The notes under the pieces are model-generated. The model was not told the DNA's origin and ran no database searches. It saw nothing but the letters and a program-made list of their open reading frames with translations. Below are positions 52,960 to 61,604 of a stretch of 64,000 bases of DNA, piece after piece (within the stretch, counting starts at the first letter, position 1; every line of letters begins with the position of its first letter). The translations under genes and the position numbers were made by a program. The DNA is from Planctomycetota bacterium (GTDB lineage Bacteria; Planctomycetota; OFTM77): assembly GCA_029260795.1 (NCBI GenBank), contig JAJDCO010000133.1, positions 48,028-112,027 on the forward strand. Reading direction: 5' to 3'.

Positions 52960-53397
52960 GGGGGATCCACCTTCTCTGGCGACACGGGGGCGGGAAGCAG
53001 CGAGCAAGACCGTCTCTGACGCGCCGAAAGCACCAGAGTTCATCCTGCTGTGCCGCGAGGGCACGACGGCCGCATTGGGCGAGGCCGTCCCGTCGAACCT
53101 TGAACCTTTGAATCGGAAGGTTCAAGGGCTGTCAGCGGGACGACCGAGGCGCCCCTTGAACGCCGGACGTTCAAGGCTTGACGAGGACCGTCTCCGATGT
53201 CGACGAGCCGGCTCGCGCACGGGCGGCAGCGTCTTCAGGCCGTTGAACTCCTCGCCCCGTCCAATGAGGTGACGTTGAGGCGAACTCGGAACTTGGGTCT
53301 GGCGGCACCCGAGCGTTTCAGAACGAGGCATCCGTACCGTTCCTTCGGAGGCCCGGCTCCTCGGAGGCCCGAATTCATTCGGGTGGGAGGTCGATCG
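52960..53397. other. Upstream region of the giant gene, with two hairpins
   Basis: About 440 bp without a supportable gene. It contains the two related inverted repeats listed separately and should carry the giant gene's promoter. It ends at the left end of an IS remnant. Confidence 0.5.
53098..53176. repeat. Pair of related inverted repeats (CCTTGAAC core)
   Basis: First hairpin: CCTTGAACCTT (53098-53108) and AAGGTTCAAGG (53117-53127), a perfect 11-bp stem with an eight-base loop. Second: CCTTGAACG (53154-53162) and CGTTCAAGG (53168-53176), a nine-bp stem with a five-base loop. Both share the arm CCTTGAAC. They lie 140-220 bases upstream of the giant-protein start. They could be operator sites, leader-RNA structures or a small dispersed repeat. 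Confidence 0.7.
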
Positions 53398-53519
53398 TGA
53401 CCTTCCCCCGTCTTGGCGGACACCTCCTGAAAGGCGACACTGATCGCCAGGAGGTACCGATGTCATCCAGCAAGCGGAAGCGCAGGAAGTTCTCACCGGA
53501 GCAGAAGGCCGAGCATTGA
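53398..53519 (+). mobile_element. Truncated left end of an IS3-family insertion sequence
   Basis: The sequence starts TGACCTTCCCCC followed by a TGGCGGACACC element, the form of IS3-family terminal inverted repeats (5'-TG). ATG 53460, after CAGGAGGTACCG, opens the typical OrfA N-terminus MSSSKRKRRKFSPEQKAE and stops after 19 residues at the joint with the next gene. The rest of OrfA, all of OrfB and the right end are absent, so it cannot move by itself. Confidence 0.75.
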
Positions 53520-54176
53520 CCCGAGGGAGCGTCTCCGGGCTCGGACGAACGACGAGCGGAGCTCGCGGCCCGGTTCACCGGAGCCCCCGATCTCCCCGCC
53601 ACGGGCTTGGATTGGGAAGAGGCCAGCGCCTACGCTCGCTCGGCAAGCAAGCGTCTTCCCTCCTACGTCGAGTGGGAGTACGCCGTGCGCGCGGGCGCCG
53701 AGTATCGCCCCTTCCCGGCTCGCCTGTCGGGTGAAGGGAGTCCGGAGATCAATGCGGGAGCGACGGCCGCTTCTGTTTGGTCCCCGGGCCAAGGAACCGA
53801 TCGCTCGGCGGCCGGTGTCTGGAACCTGGCAGGCAACGTCTCGGAGTGGACGGCGACGCCGTGCTTCTTCCGTGAAAGCCGCGCCAGCGCGGGCGTGGTC
53901 CGCGAGAGCCCGGTCAGCCACGCCCGAGAGCATCGGCTCGAGATGCTGAATCCGACGCTGTTTCCCGCCTGGCAACGATGCCGTGACTACTGGGTGGTCG
54001 GAGGCTCCTATCGCACAGAGGACTTCGATTTCTCGAAAGCGACGCGCGGTCGACGGAGCATGCGGCGCGACGACATCGGATTCCGCTGCGCGGTCTCCGC
54101 GGACGTGGCCCTGAGCACGATCAAGGGCGGGACGCCGAGTCCTCGCCGGTTTCACGCAGTGACGACGGAGGAGTAA
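53520..54176 (+). pseudogene. Formylglycine-generating-enzyme-like (SUMF) protein, N-terminus lost
   Basis: The C-terminal ~215 residues of the FGE/SUMF1 fold: WEEASAYARSASKRLPSYVE, WEYAVRAGAEYRPFP, GVWNLAGNVSEWTATPC, WVVGGSYRTEDFD and RRDDIGFRCAV. Only one Cys stands in the final motif, so it belongs to the non-catalytic SUMF relatives rather than true sulfatase-activating enzymes. The frame opens immediately after the stop of the IS fragment with no start signal; the nearest candidate, the alternative start at 53607, is inside the domain. The N-terminal ~100 or more residues are gone. The next gene begins three bases after its stop. Confidence 0.75.
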
Positions 54177-54179
54177 TCG

Positions 54180-55349
54180 ATGTCTCGGAGGAGGAGAAGG
54201 CTGGCCCAGGCACCCACCTGCCTGGCCGCAGTCGTGATCTTGTGCGGCACCCTGGGCTTCGGGTGTGCCAGCCAGGACGCGTTGACGCAGACGCAGCTCC
54301 CTTTCCGGGTGGCGGTCGTGCCGGTTCAAACGAGCATCGATCGAACCATCGACGTCGAGGAGTCTCTCGACGACAAGCTCGAGATGCAGCTCGCCATCGA
54401 TGCGCACGCGCTGTCCGATGCCTTCGCACGCGAGCTCCAAGCCGAGTGCTTCACCCAGGCCGACGTGCTCCCCTATCCGAGTGACGTCGATCCAGCGACC
54501 TTCGCGAACTGGCCCGCCGGTCGGCAAGCTCAGTGGTGGGAAGCCGCGGCCCGCACCGTCGGAGCCGATATCATCCTGGAGTCGACTCTGGTCTACTCCC
54601 CGCATGTCGAGGTGCACGACAACAGTCTCTTCTGGCCCAACTTCGTCTTGTTCGGACTGGGCGGTCCCTTCTGCTACTTCCTGGCCGATCAGAGCTACTT
54701 CGTCGATGCGCGGCTGCGGGCGCGCTTGATCGATCTCAACCCCATCTACGATGGCCGTGTGTCGCTTCAAGACGGTCGGTCACAGTTGCTCAGGGTGCAG
54801 CCCGAGTTCAAGGAGTTGTCACTCAGCTTGATCGATCGCGCCGATGAGTTCGGCTCCTATGCGCTCTCTTTCGTCGTGCCGGCCAGCTTCGTGTCGCTCG
54901 ACGATGAAGGCGTGCTCCTGGAGGTGCAAGCGGGCGTCGTCGAAGGGCTCGGGGACGCCTTGGTCAAGCAGCTGCGCGACGGCTCCGACAGCGTCGTGAC
55001 CGCCGATCGCCTCTTCCCGTTCCACTGCAATCCGAATGACGTCCAGATCGCTCGACGACCCGACGGCGAGATCGGAGTTCGCGGCGACGTGCTGCTGCGG
55101 CGGGGCAAGGGCGTCGAATCGATGGATCAGTTCCAGATCGAGGTGGGGGATGCCCTGACGTCGGGTGACTTCGAAGAGGGACGCCTGGACGAAGATCTCA
55201 GTACGCCGACTGAGCGGTACTATCGTTACACGTTCGAAGGGAGCGTCCGCTCCAGTTCGCTTAGCCAAACCGTGAAGGTGACGCTCTGGGACGGGAGCCG
55301 CGAACGGAACACGCGATCCTTCACTTTCCCGATCCGGGCCGAGGGCTAG
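54180..55349 (+). CDS. Lipoprotein of unknown function
   Basis: 389 residues from ATG 54180 with GGAGGAG upstream, inside the end of the FGE-like frame. The signal sequence ends in GFGCAS, a plausible lipobox. The first mature domain (LPFRVAVVPVQTSI, DAFARELQAECFTQADVLPY, AAARTVGADIILESTLVYSP) resembles proteins that assemble around outer-membrane lipoproteins or TolB-N-like folds. The middle has a hydrophobic turn (NFVLFGLGGPFCYFLADQ). The C-terminal half is beta-rich (VSLDDEGVLLEVQAGV, YYRYTFEGSV). I do not recognise the family. Its TAG stop shares the palindrome CTAG with the convergent neighbour. Confidence 0.8.
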   Translation: MSRRRRRLAQAPTCLAAVVILCGTLGFGCASQDALTQTQLPFRVAVVPVQTSIDRTIDVEESLDDKLEMQLAIDAHALSDAFARELQAECFTQADVLPYPSDVDPATFANWPAGRQAQWWEAAARTVGADIILESTLVYSPHVEVHDNSLFWPNFVLFGLGGPFCYFLADQSYFVDARLRARLIDLNPIYDGRVSLQDGRSQLLRVQPEFKELSLSLIDRADEFGSYALSFVVPASFVSLDDEGVLLEVQAGVVEGLGDALVKQLRDGSDSVVTADRLFPFHCNPNDVQIARRPDGEIGVRGDVLLRRGKGVESMDQFQIEVGDALTSGDFEEGRLDEDLSTPTERYYRYTFEGSVRSSSLSQTVKVTLWDGSRERNTRSFTFPIRAEG

Positions 55350-56161
55350 CGATCGACGGGCTGGGAGCGGTCGATCTCCTGAGCCGATTCCTTGTCGGTG
55401 GGTCGCGCCCCACGCCACTCGAGTACCACCAGCACTGGCTTGTGATCGGACACGACACGCTCGTCGACGGTCTTCACCTCGACGACCTTCCAGGGATCGC
55501 TCGCGCGGACGAGCACGTAGTCAATGCGAGACTGCGGCGCCGACGCGTCGACCCAATGCGCGTTCAACAGGTTCTTCATCGCTTCGCTGTCCATACGAGC
55601 ATTCAAGTCACCGGCCAGGATGACCGGTGGGCCCTCCTTCGCGGGCCACAGGCTGTCGAGGTGCTGGGTCTGATCCGAGCGCGTTTCCGGGCTCTGGTGG
55701 CACAGGTGCGTGCCCACGAAGACGATCTCGGGGAGCCCGCTGCCCGGTCGAATCGTGACCTCCAACGCCGTCCGCGGCTCCTGCCCCGGTCGAAACGGCA
55801 GGTGGTGCGCCTTGGGGTTCTCCAGCGGGAAGCGCGACAAGACCGCCTCTCCGTACTCGCCACCCGAAAAGTAGAGCGCGTTGCCGAAGACCGCGTTCAG
55901 CCCCGTCAGCTCGGAGAGGCGCGATGCTTGGTCGACGCCCGACGCGCGGCCCGTCTTTCGATCCACCTCCTGCAGTGCGACGATGTCCGGCTCGAGGTCC
56001 GTGATCACCTTGGCCAGGCGTTCGTAATCGAACTTCCCGTCCATCGCCTCCCCATGATGGATGTTGTAGGTGAGGACGCGTAGCCGAGGCGCTTCCTGTG
56101 CGGCGGCCGGGCCCGTCGACACGAAGAACGCGAGAACGAGAAGGCGAGCCGAGAGGTGCAT
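55346..56161 (-). CDS. Secreted endonuclease/exonuclease/phosphatase-family protein
   Basis: 271 residues, ATG 56161 after GGAGGATC; signal peptide (LLVLAFFVSTGPAAAQ). All EEP signatures are present in order: LTYNIHHG, VALQEVDRKT, YGEAVLSRFPL, VGTHLCHQSP, ILAGDLNAR, SRIDYVLVR and VVSDHKPVLV. The metal and catalytic residues (Asn, Glu, His, Asp-x-Asn, Asp, His) are intact. Exported members act on DNA, phosphoinositides or other phosphodiesters; the substrate is open. Confidence 0.9.
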   Translation of the reverse strand: MHLSARLLVLAFFVSTGPAAAQEAPRLRVLTYNIHHGEAMDGKFDYERLAKVITDLEPDIVALQEVDRKTGRASGVDQASRLSELTGLNAVFGNALYFSGGEYGEAVLSRFPLENPKAHHLPFRPGQEPRTALEVTIRPGSGLPEIVFVGTHLCHQSPETRSDQTQHLDSLWPAKEGPPVILAGDLNARMDSEAMKNLLNAHWVDASAPQSRIDYVLVRASDPWKVVEVKTVDERVVSDHKPVLVVLEWRGARPTDKESAQEIDRSQPVDR

Positions 56162-56347
56162 GAGGATCCTCCGGTGAGGCGGGCGAGGGAGAACGACCCG
56201 CGAAGCGTAGAGAGAGTCCCGCGCCGACGCAACTCGATACGTCGTGCTCCGCCAGGGCTCGAGGCACGACCAAGATCGATCCCGGCTTCGATCGCTTTCC
56301 GCCGTGGTAATCTGGCGAGCTCCCCACCCTCGACGGAGCCGATCACC

Positions 56348-59096
56348 GTGAAGCAATGGAACCTCATCGCGGGGCGCGTGGCTGCGGTCGTGGTCTCGAG
56401 CGCCGCCGGCACCGCGCTCGGTCAGGCTCAAGAAGCACAGCGAGAGCTCTTCGAGGCGCGCATTCGGCCGGCGCTGATCGAGCATTGCTACCCCTGCCAC
56501 AACAGCGTCGACACGGCCGAAGGCGGGCTCACTCTCGATCACCGCGCGGGAATGCGAACGGCGACGAACTACGGCACGGCCGTGGTGCCGGGACGACCCG
56601 ACGAGAGCTTGCTGCTGTCGGTCATCCGGCATGAGATTCCCGGCCTGGAGATGCCCGACGAAGGCGCTCGCCTGACCGAGGATCTCATCGCGGACTTCGA
56701 GCGCTGGATTCGCGACGGTGCCTTCGACCCGCGCGAGACGCCTCCGACGGCCACCGAGCTCGCCGAGGCGACCGCCTGGCCGGCCATGCTCGAGAAGCGC
56801 AAGCAGTGGTGGAGCCTTCAACCGATTCGAGATCCCGAGCTTCCGTCGGCGACCGCGTGGTCAGAGCATCCCGTCGATCGATTCATCGCCGCGAAGCTGA
56901 CCGAGCAAGGCCTGGCCCCGGCAGAGCCTGCCGACCGCCGCACCTTGATTCGTCGACTGACCTTCGTTCTGACGGGCTTGCCGCCGACCCTCGAGGAGAT
57001 CCATTGCTACCTCGCGGACGAGGCACCCGATGCCACGGAGCGCTTGATCGATCGCTTGCTGGCGTCGCCCCACTACGGAGAGCGGTGGGCGAGGCACTGG
57101 ATGGACGTCGTGCGCTATGCCGACTCGCACGGCTCCGAAGGCGATCCGACGATTCCCCACGCCTATCAGTATCGTGACTACCTGATCCGCGCCTTCAACG
57201 AAGACGTGCCCTACGATCAGCTCGTCCGTGAGCACATCGCAGGGGATCTTCTGCCCGAGCCGCGCCTCGACGAGACGCTCGGCGTGAATGAGTCGGCCAT
57301 CGGCACGGCCCATTGGCGCATGGTGTTTCATGGCTTCGCGCCGACCGATGCGCTCGACGAGAAGGTCCGATTCACCGACGATCAGATCAACGTCTTCGGC
57401 AAGGCCTTCCTCGCCCAGACGATCTCCTGCGCGCGCTGCCACGATCACAAGTTCGATGCGATCAGCCAAGCCGACTACACCGCGCTGTTCGGTATCCTCG
57501 GCTCGTGCCGGCCGACGATGCAGGACGTGAGCTCGCCCGCTCGTCAGGAGTCGCGGAGAGCAGAGCTGGCTTACATCAAGAATCAGCTGCGACATGCTCT
57601 TGCGGACGACTGGCTCGATCAGCTCGATGAGCTTGCGGTTCGAATGATGTCCGTCTCCGAAGCCGATCTGGCGGCGGCGGATGATCCAAGGCAGGTGCTC
57701 TCGCTCATTGCGGCGATCGAGCAGCGCGTCGCCGCGGGTGCCGACTACGCGGAGGCTTGGAGCCAGGAACGCTCCACCTCCGGAGGGGAGCGGCTGGCTT
57801 GGGACGAGGAGCGGTCGGCCAGTCGCCGAGCGTGGGATCTCTCTCGATCCGACCACCGGTCCGAGTGGTACGTCAGCGGCAATGGGTCCGTGGCAGAGCA
57901 CACTCTCGCGGGCGCCTTTGCCGTCGAGCTCGAAGGCGAGCGCGTCGTGACGGGGATCTATCCGGAGAGTGTCCTCACCCATCGATGGTCGACGCGTCAT
58001 CGAGGCATCCTCCAGTCGAAGCGTTTCCGGCTGGAGAAGGAGACCGAGATCTGGCTCCGCGTCGCGGGCAGCGGCCAGTCCATCGTGCGCCCGGTCATTC
58101 AGAACTACCCGCGCAGCGGCACGGTCTATCCGATCGACTCGATTCGCAGTCCCGATTGGTACTGGCACCGCTTCGACCTGGCCTACTGGACGGGCGACGA
58201 CATGCACCTCGAGCTGACGACGGCTCAGGATGCGCCCGTCGAGGTGCGCGGAAACGATCGGTCCTGGTTCGCGCTGCGGGAGGTCCGCGTGCTCGACAAG
58301 GGCGCGCCGGCTCCGAGCGAGCGCGAGCGGGAGTGGGCGAACCCGATCTTCGATCGCACGATCGCGAGGCCACCCGAGTCGCGCGAAGCGCTGGTCTTTC
58401 ACATCGTGCGTGCGCTCAGCGATGCGATCGAGTTTTGGGAGGACGATGTGCTGACCGACGGCGAGGCGTTGTTGATGAACGCCTTCCTCCGCGACGGCCT
58501 TCTACCGAACACGGTCGACGCGCTCCCGGAAGCGTGGAGCTGGGTCGACGTCTATCGGGGCGTCGAGGCGCAGGTGCCGGTGCCGACCCGGGTCCCCGGG
58601 ATCGCCGAGGCCGATGCCTCGGATGCGCCGATCTTCGAGCGAGGGGACCACCGCCGTCCCGGAGCCCCGGTTCCGCGCCGCTTCCTCGAAGCGATCGATC
58701 CGACTCCCTATCGCTCTTCGCAGAGTGGCCGACTCGAGCTGGCCCTTGTTCACGTTTGCGAGCGGCCAGAGCCAGGTCCTCTTCGGCCTTCGCCATGGCT
58801 CGCCCGGCGGCGGACGCATGCTGCGCGGGCGCGTTCATGAAGCCCGGCTCTACGACGTGGCACTCACGGAAGAGGAGATCGAAGCTTCGAGTCGGCGCGG
58901 AGCCATGATCAGCCGGGCCGAGGTGCGGGCGAAGCTCGGGGAGAGGGCGCGCGATCGAATCGATGACCTCGAGGCCGAGATCCTGGCGCGACGCGAGGAG
59001 CTTCGCGGCCTCGGTGAGGCTCGAGATCCGGACGAGGTGTGGCCGCTACTCGCCCACGCGATCTTCAACCTCAAGGAGTTCCTCTATGTGCGTTAG
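56348..59096 (+). pseudogene. PSCyt1-PSCyt2-PSD1 cytochrome (DUF1549/DUF1553) with internal deletion and frameshift
   Basis: GTG 56348 (GGAGCC upstream) gives a signal peptide, then PSCyt1 with haem site CYPCH, the DUF1549 domain (VDRFIAAKLTEQGL, LTFVLTGLPPTLEEI, WMDVVRYADSHG) with a second haem-like CARCH, a middle region, and the opening of DUF1553 (ERGDHRRPGAPVPRRFLEAI, SGRLELA). Near 58740-58755 the frame shifts straight into the last strands of a LamG insert (SGQSQVLFGLRHGSPGG, VHEARLYDVALTEEE) and the family C-terminus (LLAHAIFNLKEFLYVR). The DUF1553 core, some 400 residues, is missing. Planctomycetal PSD1 proteins are paired with DUF1501 genes, as here. Confidence 0.85.
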
Positions 59097-59105
59097 GAGC
59101 GAGCG

Positions 59106-59498
59106 ATGAAGCGGCCGATCACGCGACGACAGATGCTCCTTGGGGAGCGCCAACGAGAACTTGCCGAGCTTCGTGGTCTCCTTGAAGAAACGCTGATCAT
59201 CTGGGCCGGCGAGTTCGGACGCACGCCTTTCTCACAGGGCAGCAACGGCCGCGACCACAATCCGCAAGGGTTCAGCATCTTCCTCGCCGGCGGCGGTGTG
59301 CGTGGCGGTACGGTCCATGGGCAGACCGATGAGCTGGGATACCACGCGATCGAGAATCCGTGCGACGTGTACGATCTGTGGGCGACCGTGCTGCATCAGC
59401 TCGGGCTCGATCACGAGCGCCTGACATACCGCTACGCGGGGCGAGACGTTCGCCTAACCGATGTGCACGGTCGTGTGCTCGAGGACCTGCTGGCGTGA
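59106..59498 (+). pseudogene. DUF1501 protein with large in-frame internal deletion
   Basis: ATG 59106 follows AGGAG and opens with the usual KRPITRRQMLL of a DUF1501 twin-arginine-like leader. By residue 27 it reads LLEETLIIWAGEFGRTPFSQ, which belongs near residue 370 of a ~480-residue protein, and ends normally (GGGVRGGTVHG, YRYAGRDVRLTDVHG). The 130-residue frame is open, but most of the sulfatase-like domain is absent, including the early metal-binding part. It starts ten bases after the damaged PSD1 gene. Confidence 0.85.
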
Positions 59499-59503
59499 TC
59501 CGT

Positions 59504-59531
59504 GCGCGGCTCGGGAGTTTCCGAGCCGCGC
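59504..59531. terminator. Hairpin between convergent genes
   Basis: GCGCGGCTCGG and CCGAGCCGCGC form a perfect 11-bp stem with loop GAGTTT, between the DUF1501 remnant and the CocE-like gene. No U tract follows on either strand, so a terminator role is probable only by position. Confidence 0.55.
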
Positions 59532-59544
59532 GTAGTGCCGTCGA

Positions 59545-61425
59545 TCAGCGACCGGCTTGGCTGGTGGCCTTCTGATAGGCTTCGGCTCCGCCGACGACGG
59601 GAAGGTCGAGGGACGTTCCCTTCAAGTCGATCGTCAGCTCGGTCCCGGGCGCTGGCCAGAGCGTGAAGTCCCGATCGCTCGAGAAGATCATCAAGCCGAT
59701 GCGTGCGCCGACCGGAATGATTTGATCGTCGGGCTGCAGGTCGAAGGTGAGCTCGTAGTACTCGCCGGGCACCAGCGGCTCACCCTGGGTCAGCGAAGAG
59801 TGGTTCTGCGGGTCGGCCCAGCCGCGCGTGATGACGTTGTCGGTGATCTTCGCTCGCTTCATCCAAGGCAAGGAGACCAACCAGATGCTGAGGTTGGCCG
59901 CCGGCTTGTCACAGGCGAGGCGGACCGTGATCCGCGGCGTGCCCGAGATGTGAACGGGCGCTGTCAGCTCGGGCGTCGCGTAGAGCAATCGATGCGGCGA
60001 CTCCTCGAGCTCGGCCAGCAATCCACCGGCCGTCGAGACGTCGTCGACCAGCTTCTCTGATCCACGATCCGCCCCAGGCTCCCGACTCAGACTTCCACGC
60101 GCAGCACCGCCGACGCCCGGATGGAGCGTCACGTCCGAGGCGTCCGGGTGCGGGTAGTCCGGGTAAGGAGTCGGCTCCGACCGCTTGGCATCTTCGCGGA
60201 CGATCCAAGAGCGCGGGTACTTCTCGGCACCGTTGTCGATGCCGTAGAGGTAGCGGGTGAACCAGCGGTTCATGAGCTCGTGGGGCGGCGGTCCTCCGTG
60301 ACCTCCTTGGTGAAAGTACGCTTGGCAGGGCACGCCCTTGGCTTTGATCGCCTGATAGATGCGCACGCTGTGCTCGGGCATCACGTTCCAGTCGTTGAAG
60401 GCATGTGCCATGAGCGTGGCAGCCTTCAGCGGACCGAGATCGTTCAGGTAGTCACGGCCGGCCCAGAACTCGTTGTAGTCCCCGGTCACGCGATCTCGCC
60501 CTTCGGCGAGCTCGCCGTCCCGAATCGTGCAATCGCAGTACTCTCGGCGCTCGGGGTCACCGCTGTTGATGAAGTCGTACAGGACGTCGATGTCCTCGCC
60601 CATCCATCCGCCGGGGTGGCGGATGAGGCCGTTGGATCGGTAGTAATGATAATAGGAAGTGTTGGGTGCAATCGGGATGATCGCCTCGAGGCCGTCGACT
60701 CCCGTCGTCGCGGCGGCGAGGGGCAGTGTTCCGTTGTAGGAGGTGCCGGTCATGCCGACCTTGCCCGTGCACCAGTCGGCAGTCACCTCTTCATCGCCGT
60801 CCGGCGTCGTGAAACCCTTGGCTCGGCCATTCAGCCAGTCGATGACGGCCTTCGGGGCGAGGGACTCGTTGTCCCCGCCGATGGTCGGACAGCCTTGGGA
60901 GAGGCCCGTTCCTGGTGAAGCGGAGTGAACGACCGCGAAGCCACGCGGCACCCAGGTTCGGACCTGGGAGCGGGAGAGCACGGGTCGCCGGCTTTGTTGG
61001 GGAATCGGCGGCAGGTTGGTGCGCACGGGTGGTTCGCTGCCCAGCTCCTGGCGTGGGTTCCAAAAGTACTGCTTGTCTCCGGAACCGGTGCCCGAGAAGT
61101 AAGGGCTGGTCTCGTAGACGACGGGCACCTTGAGCCCCTCGGTATCCGTCTGCTTCGGGCGCGTGACACTGACGTGCATGCGATCGAGTTGGTCATCCCC
61201 GTCGGTGTTGAACTCGGTCTCGACCCAGAGATCGTGCTGGATCCACTCATCGGGATTCTTGAAGCCCTCGACGACCTGCGCCAAGCCGTCTTCGAAGACG
61301 GGCAGTGTCTTCTTCTGAGCGGTCTCCTGGCCGAGTGCCGTACCGCCGAGGGCGAGCACGGCCGTCAGGAGAACCGTCACCTGAGACTCGCCGAGCGAGC
61401 CACTGATCATCGATGCATGCTTCAT
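59545..61425 (-). CDS. Secreted CocE/NonD-type hydrolase (X-prolyl dipeptidyl peptidase family, S15)
   Basis: 626 residues from ATG 61425 after GGAGCTC; signal peptide (VTVLLTAVLALGGTALG). The alpha/beta-hydrolase part has MTGTSYNGTLPLA (nucleophile Ser in GxSYxG), an Asp in AHAFNDWNVMP and a His in HQGGHGGPP, the S15 triad. The C-terminal part (VHISGTPRITVRLACDK, VPGEYYELTFDLQPDDQIIP, RIGLMIFSSDRDFTLWP) is the jelly-roll PepX_C domain. Known relatives cleave Xaa-Pro dipeptides or esters such as cocaine and glutaryl amides; this one should act on extracellular peptides or esters. Confidence 0.9.
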   Translation of the reverse strand: MKHASMISGSLGESQVTVLLTAVLALGGTALGQETAQKKTLPVFEDGLAQVVEGFKNPDEWIQHDLWVETEFNTDGDDQLDRMHVSVTRPKQTDTEGLKVPVVYETSPYFSGTGSGDKQYFWNPRQELGSEPPVRTNLPPIPQQSRRPVLSRSQVRTWVPRGFAVVHSASPGTGLSQGCPTIGGDNESLAPKAVIDWLNGRAKGFTTPDGDEEVTADWCTGKVGMTGTSYNGTLPLAAATTGVDGLEAIIPIAPNTSYYHYYRSNGLIRHPGGWMGEDIDVLYDFINSGDPERREYCDCTIRDGELAEGRDRVTGDYNEFWAGRDYLNDLGPLKAATLMAHAFNDWNVMPEHSVRIYQAIKAKGVPCQAYFHQGGHGGPPPHELMNRWFTRYLYGIDNGAEKYPRSWIVREDAKRSEPTPYPDYPHPDASDVTLHPGVGGAARGSLSREPGADRGSEKLVDDVSTAGGLLAELEESPHRLLYATPELTAPVHISGTPRITVRLACDKPAANLSIWLVSLPWMKRAKITDNVITRGWADPQNHSSLTQGEPLVPGEYYELTFDLQPDDQIIPVGARIGLMIFSSDRDFTLWPAPGTELTIDLKGTSLDLPVVGGAEAYQKATSQAGR

Positions 61426-61604
61426 GATTCGAGCTCCGATTCCGCGAGGCACTTCGAACAACCGCGTTAGCCTACCAAGACACCTCGGCGGGCACGACCT
61501 GTCGACCCAGACCAGCGGGCCAATCGAGCTCGGTGTTCAACCGTTCGTTCCTCCCGTAGAATGCGCCACCGGTCCGTTCGTCCCTTCGAGCTTCAGGAGT
61601 CGTC

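Noticed and set aside
51484..53019. A 511-residue plus-strand open frame
   Set aside because: It is the shadow of the giant gene; an equivalent shadow is seen over its paralogue.
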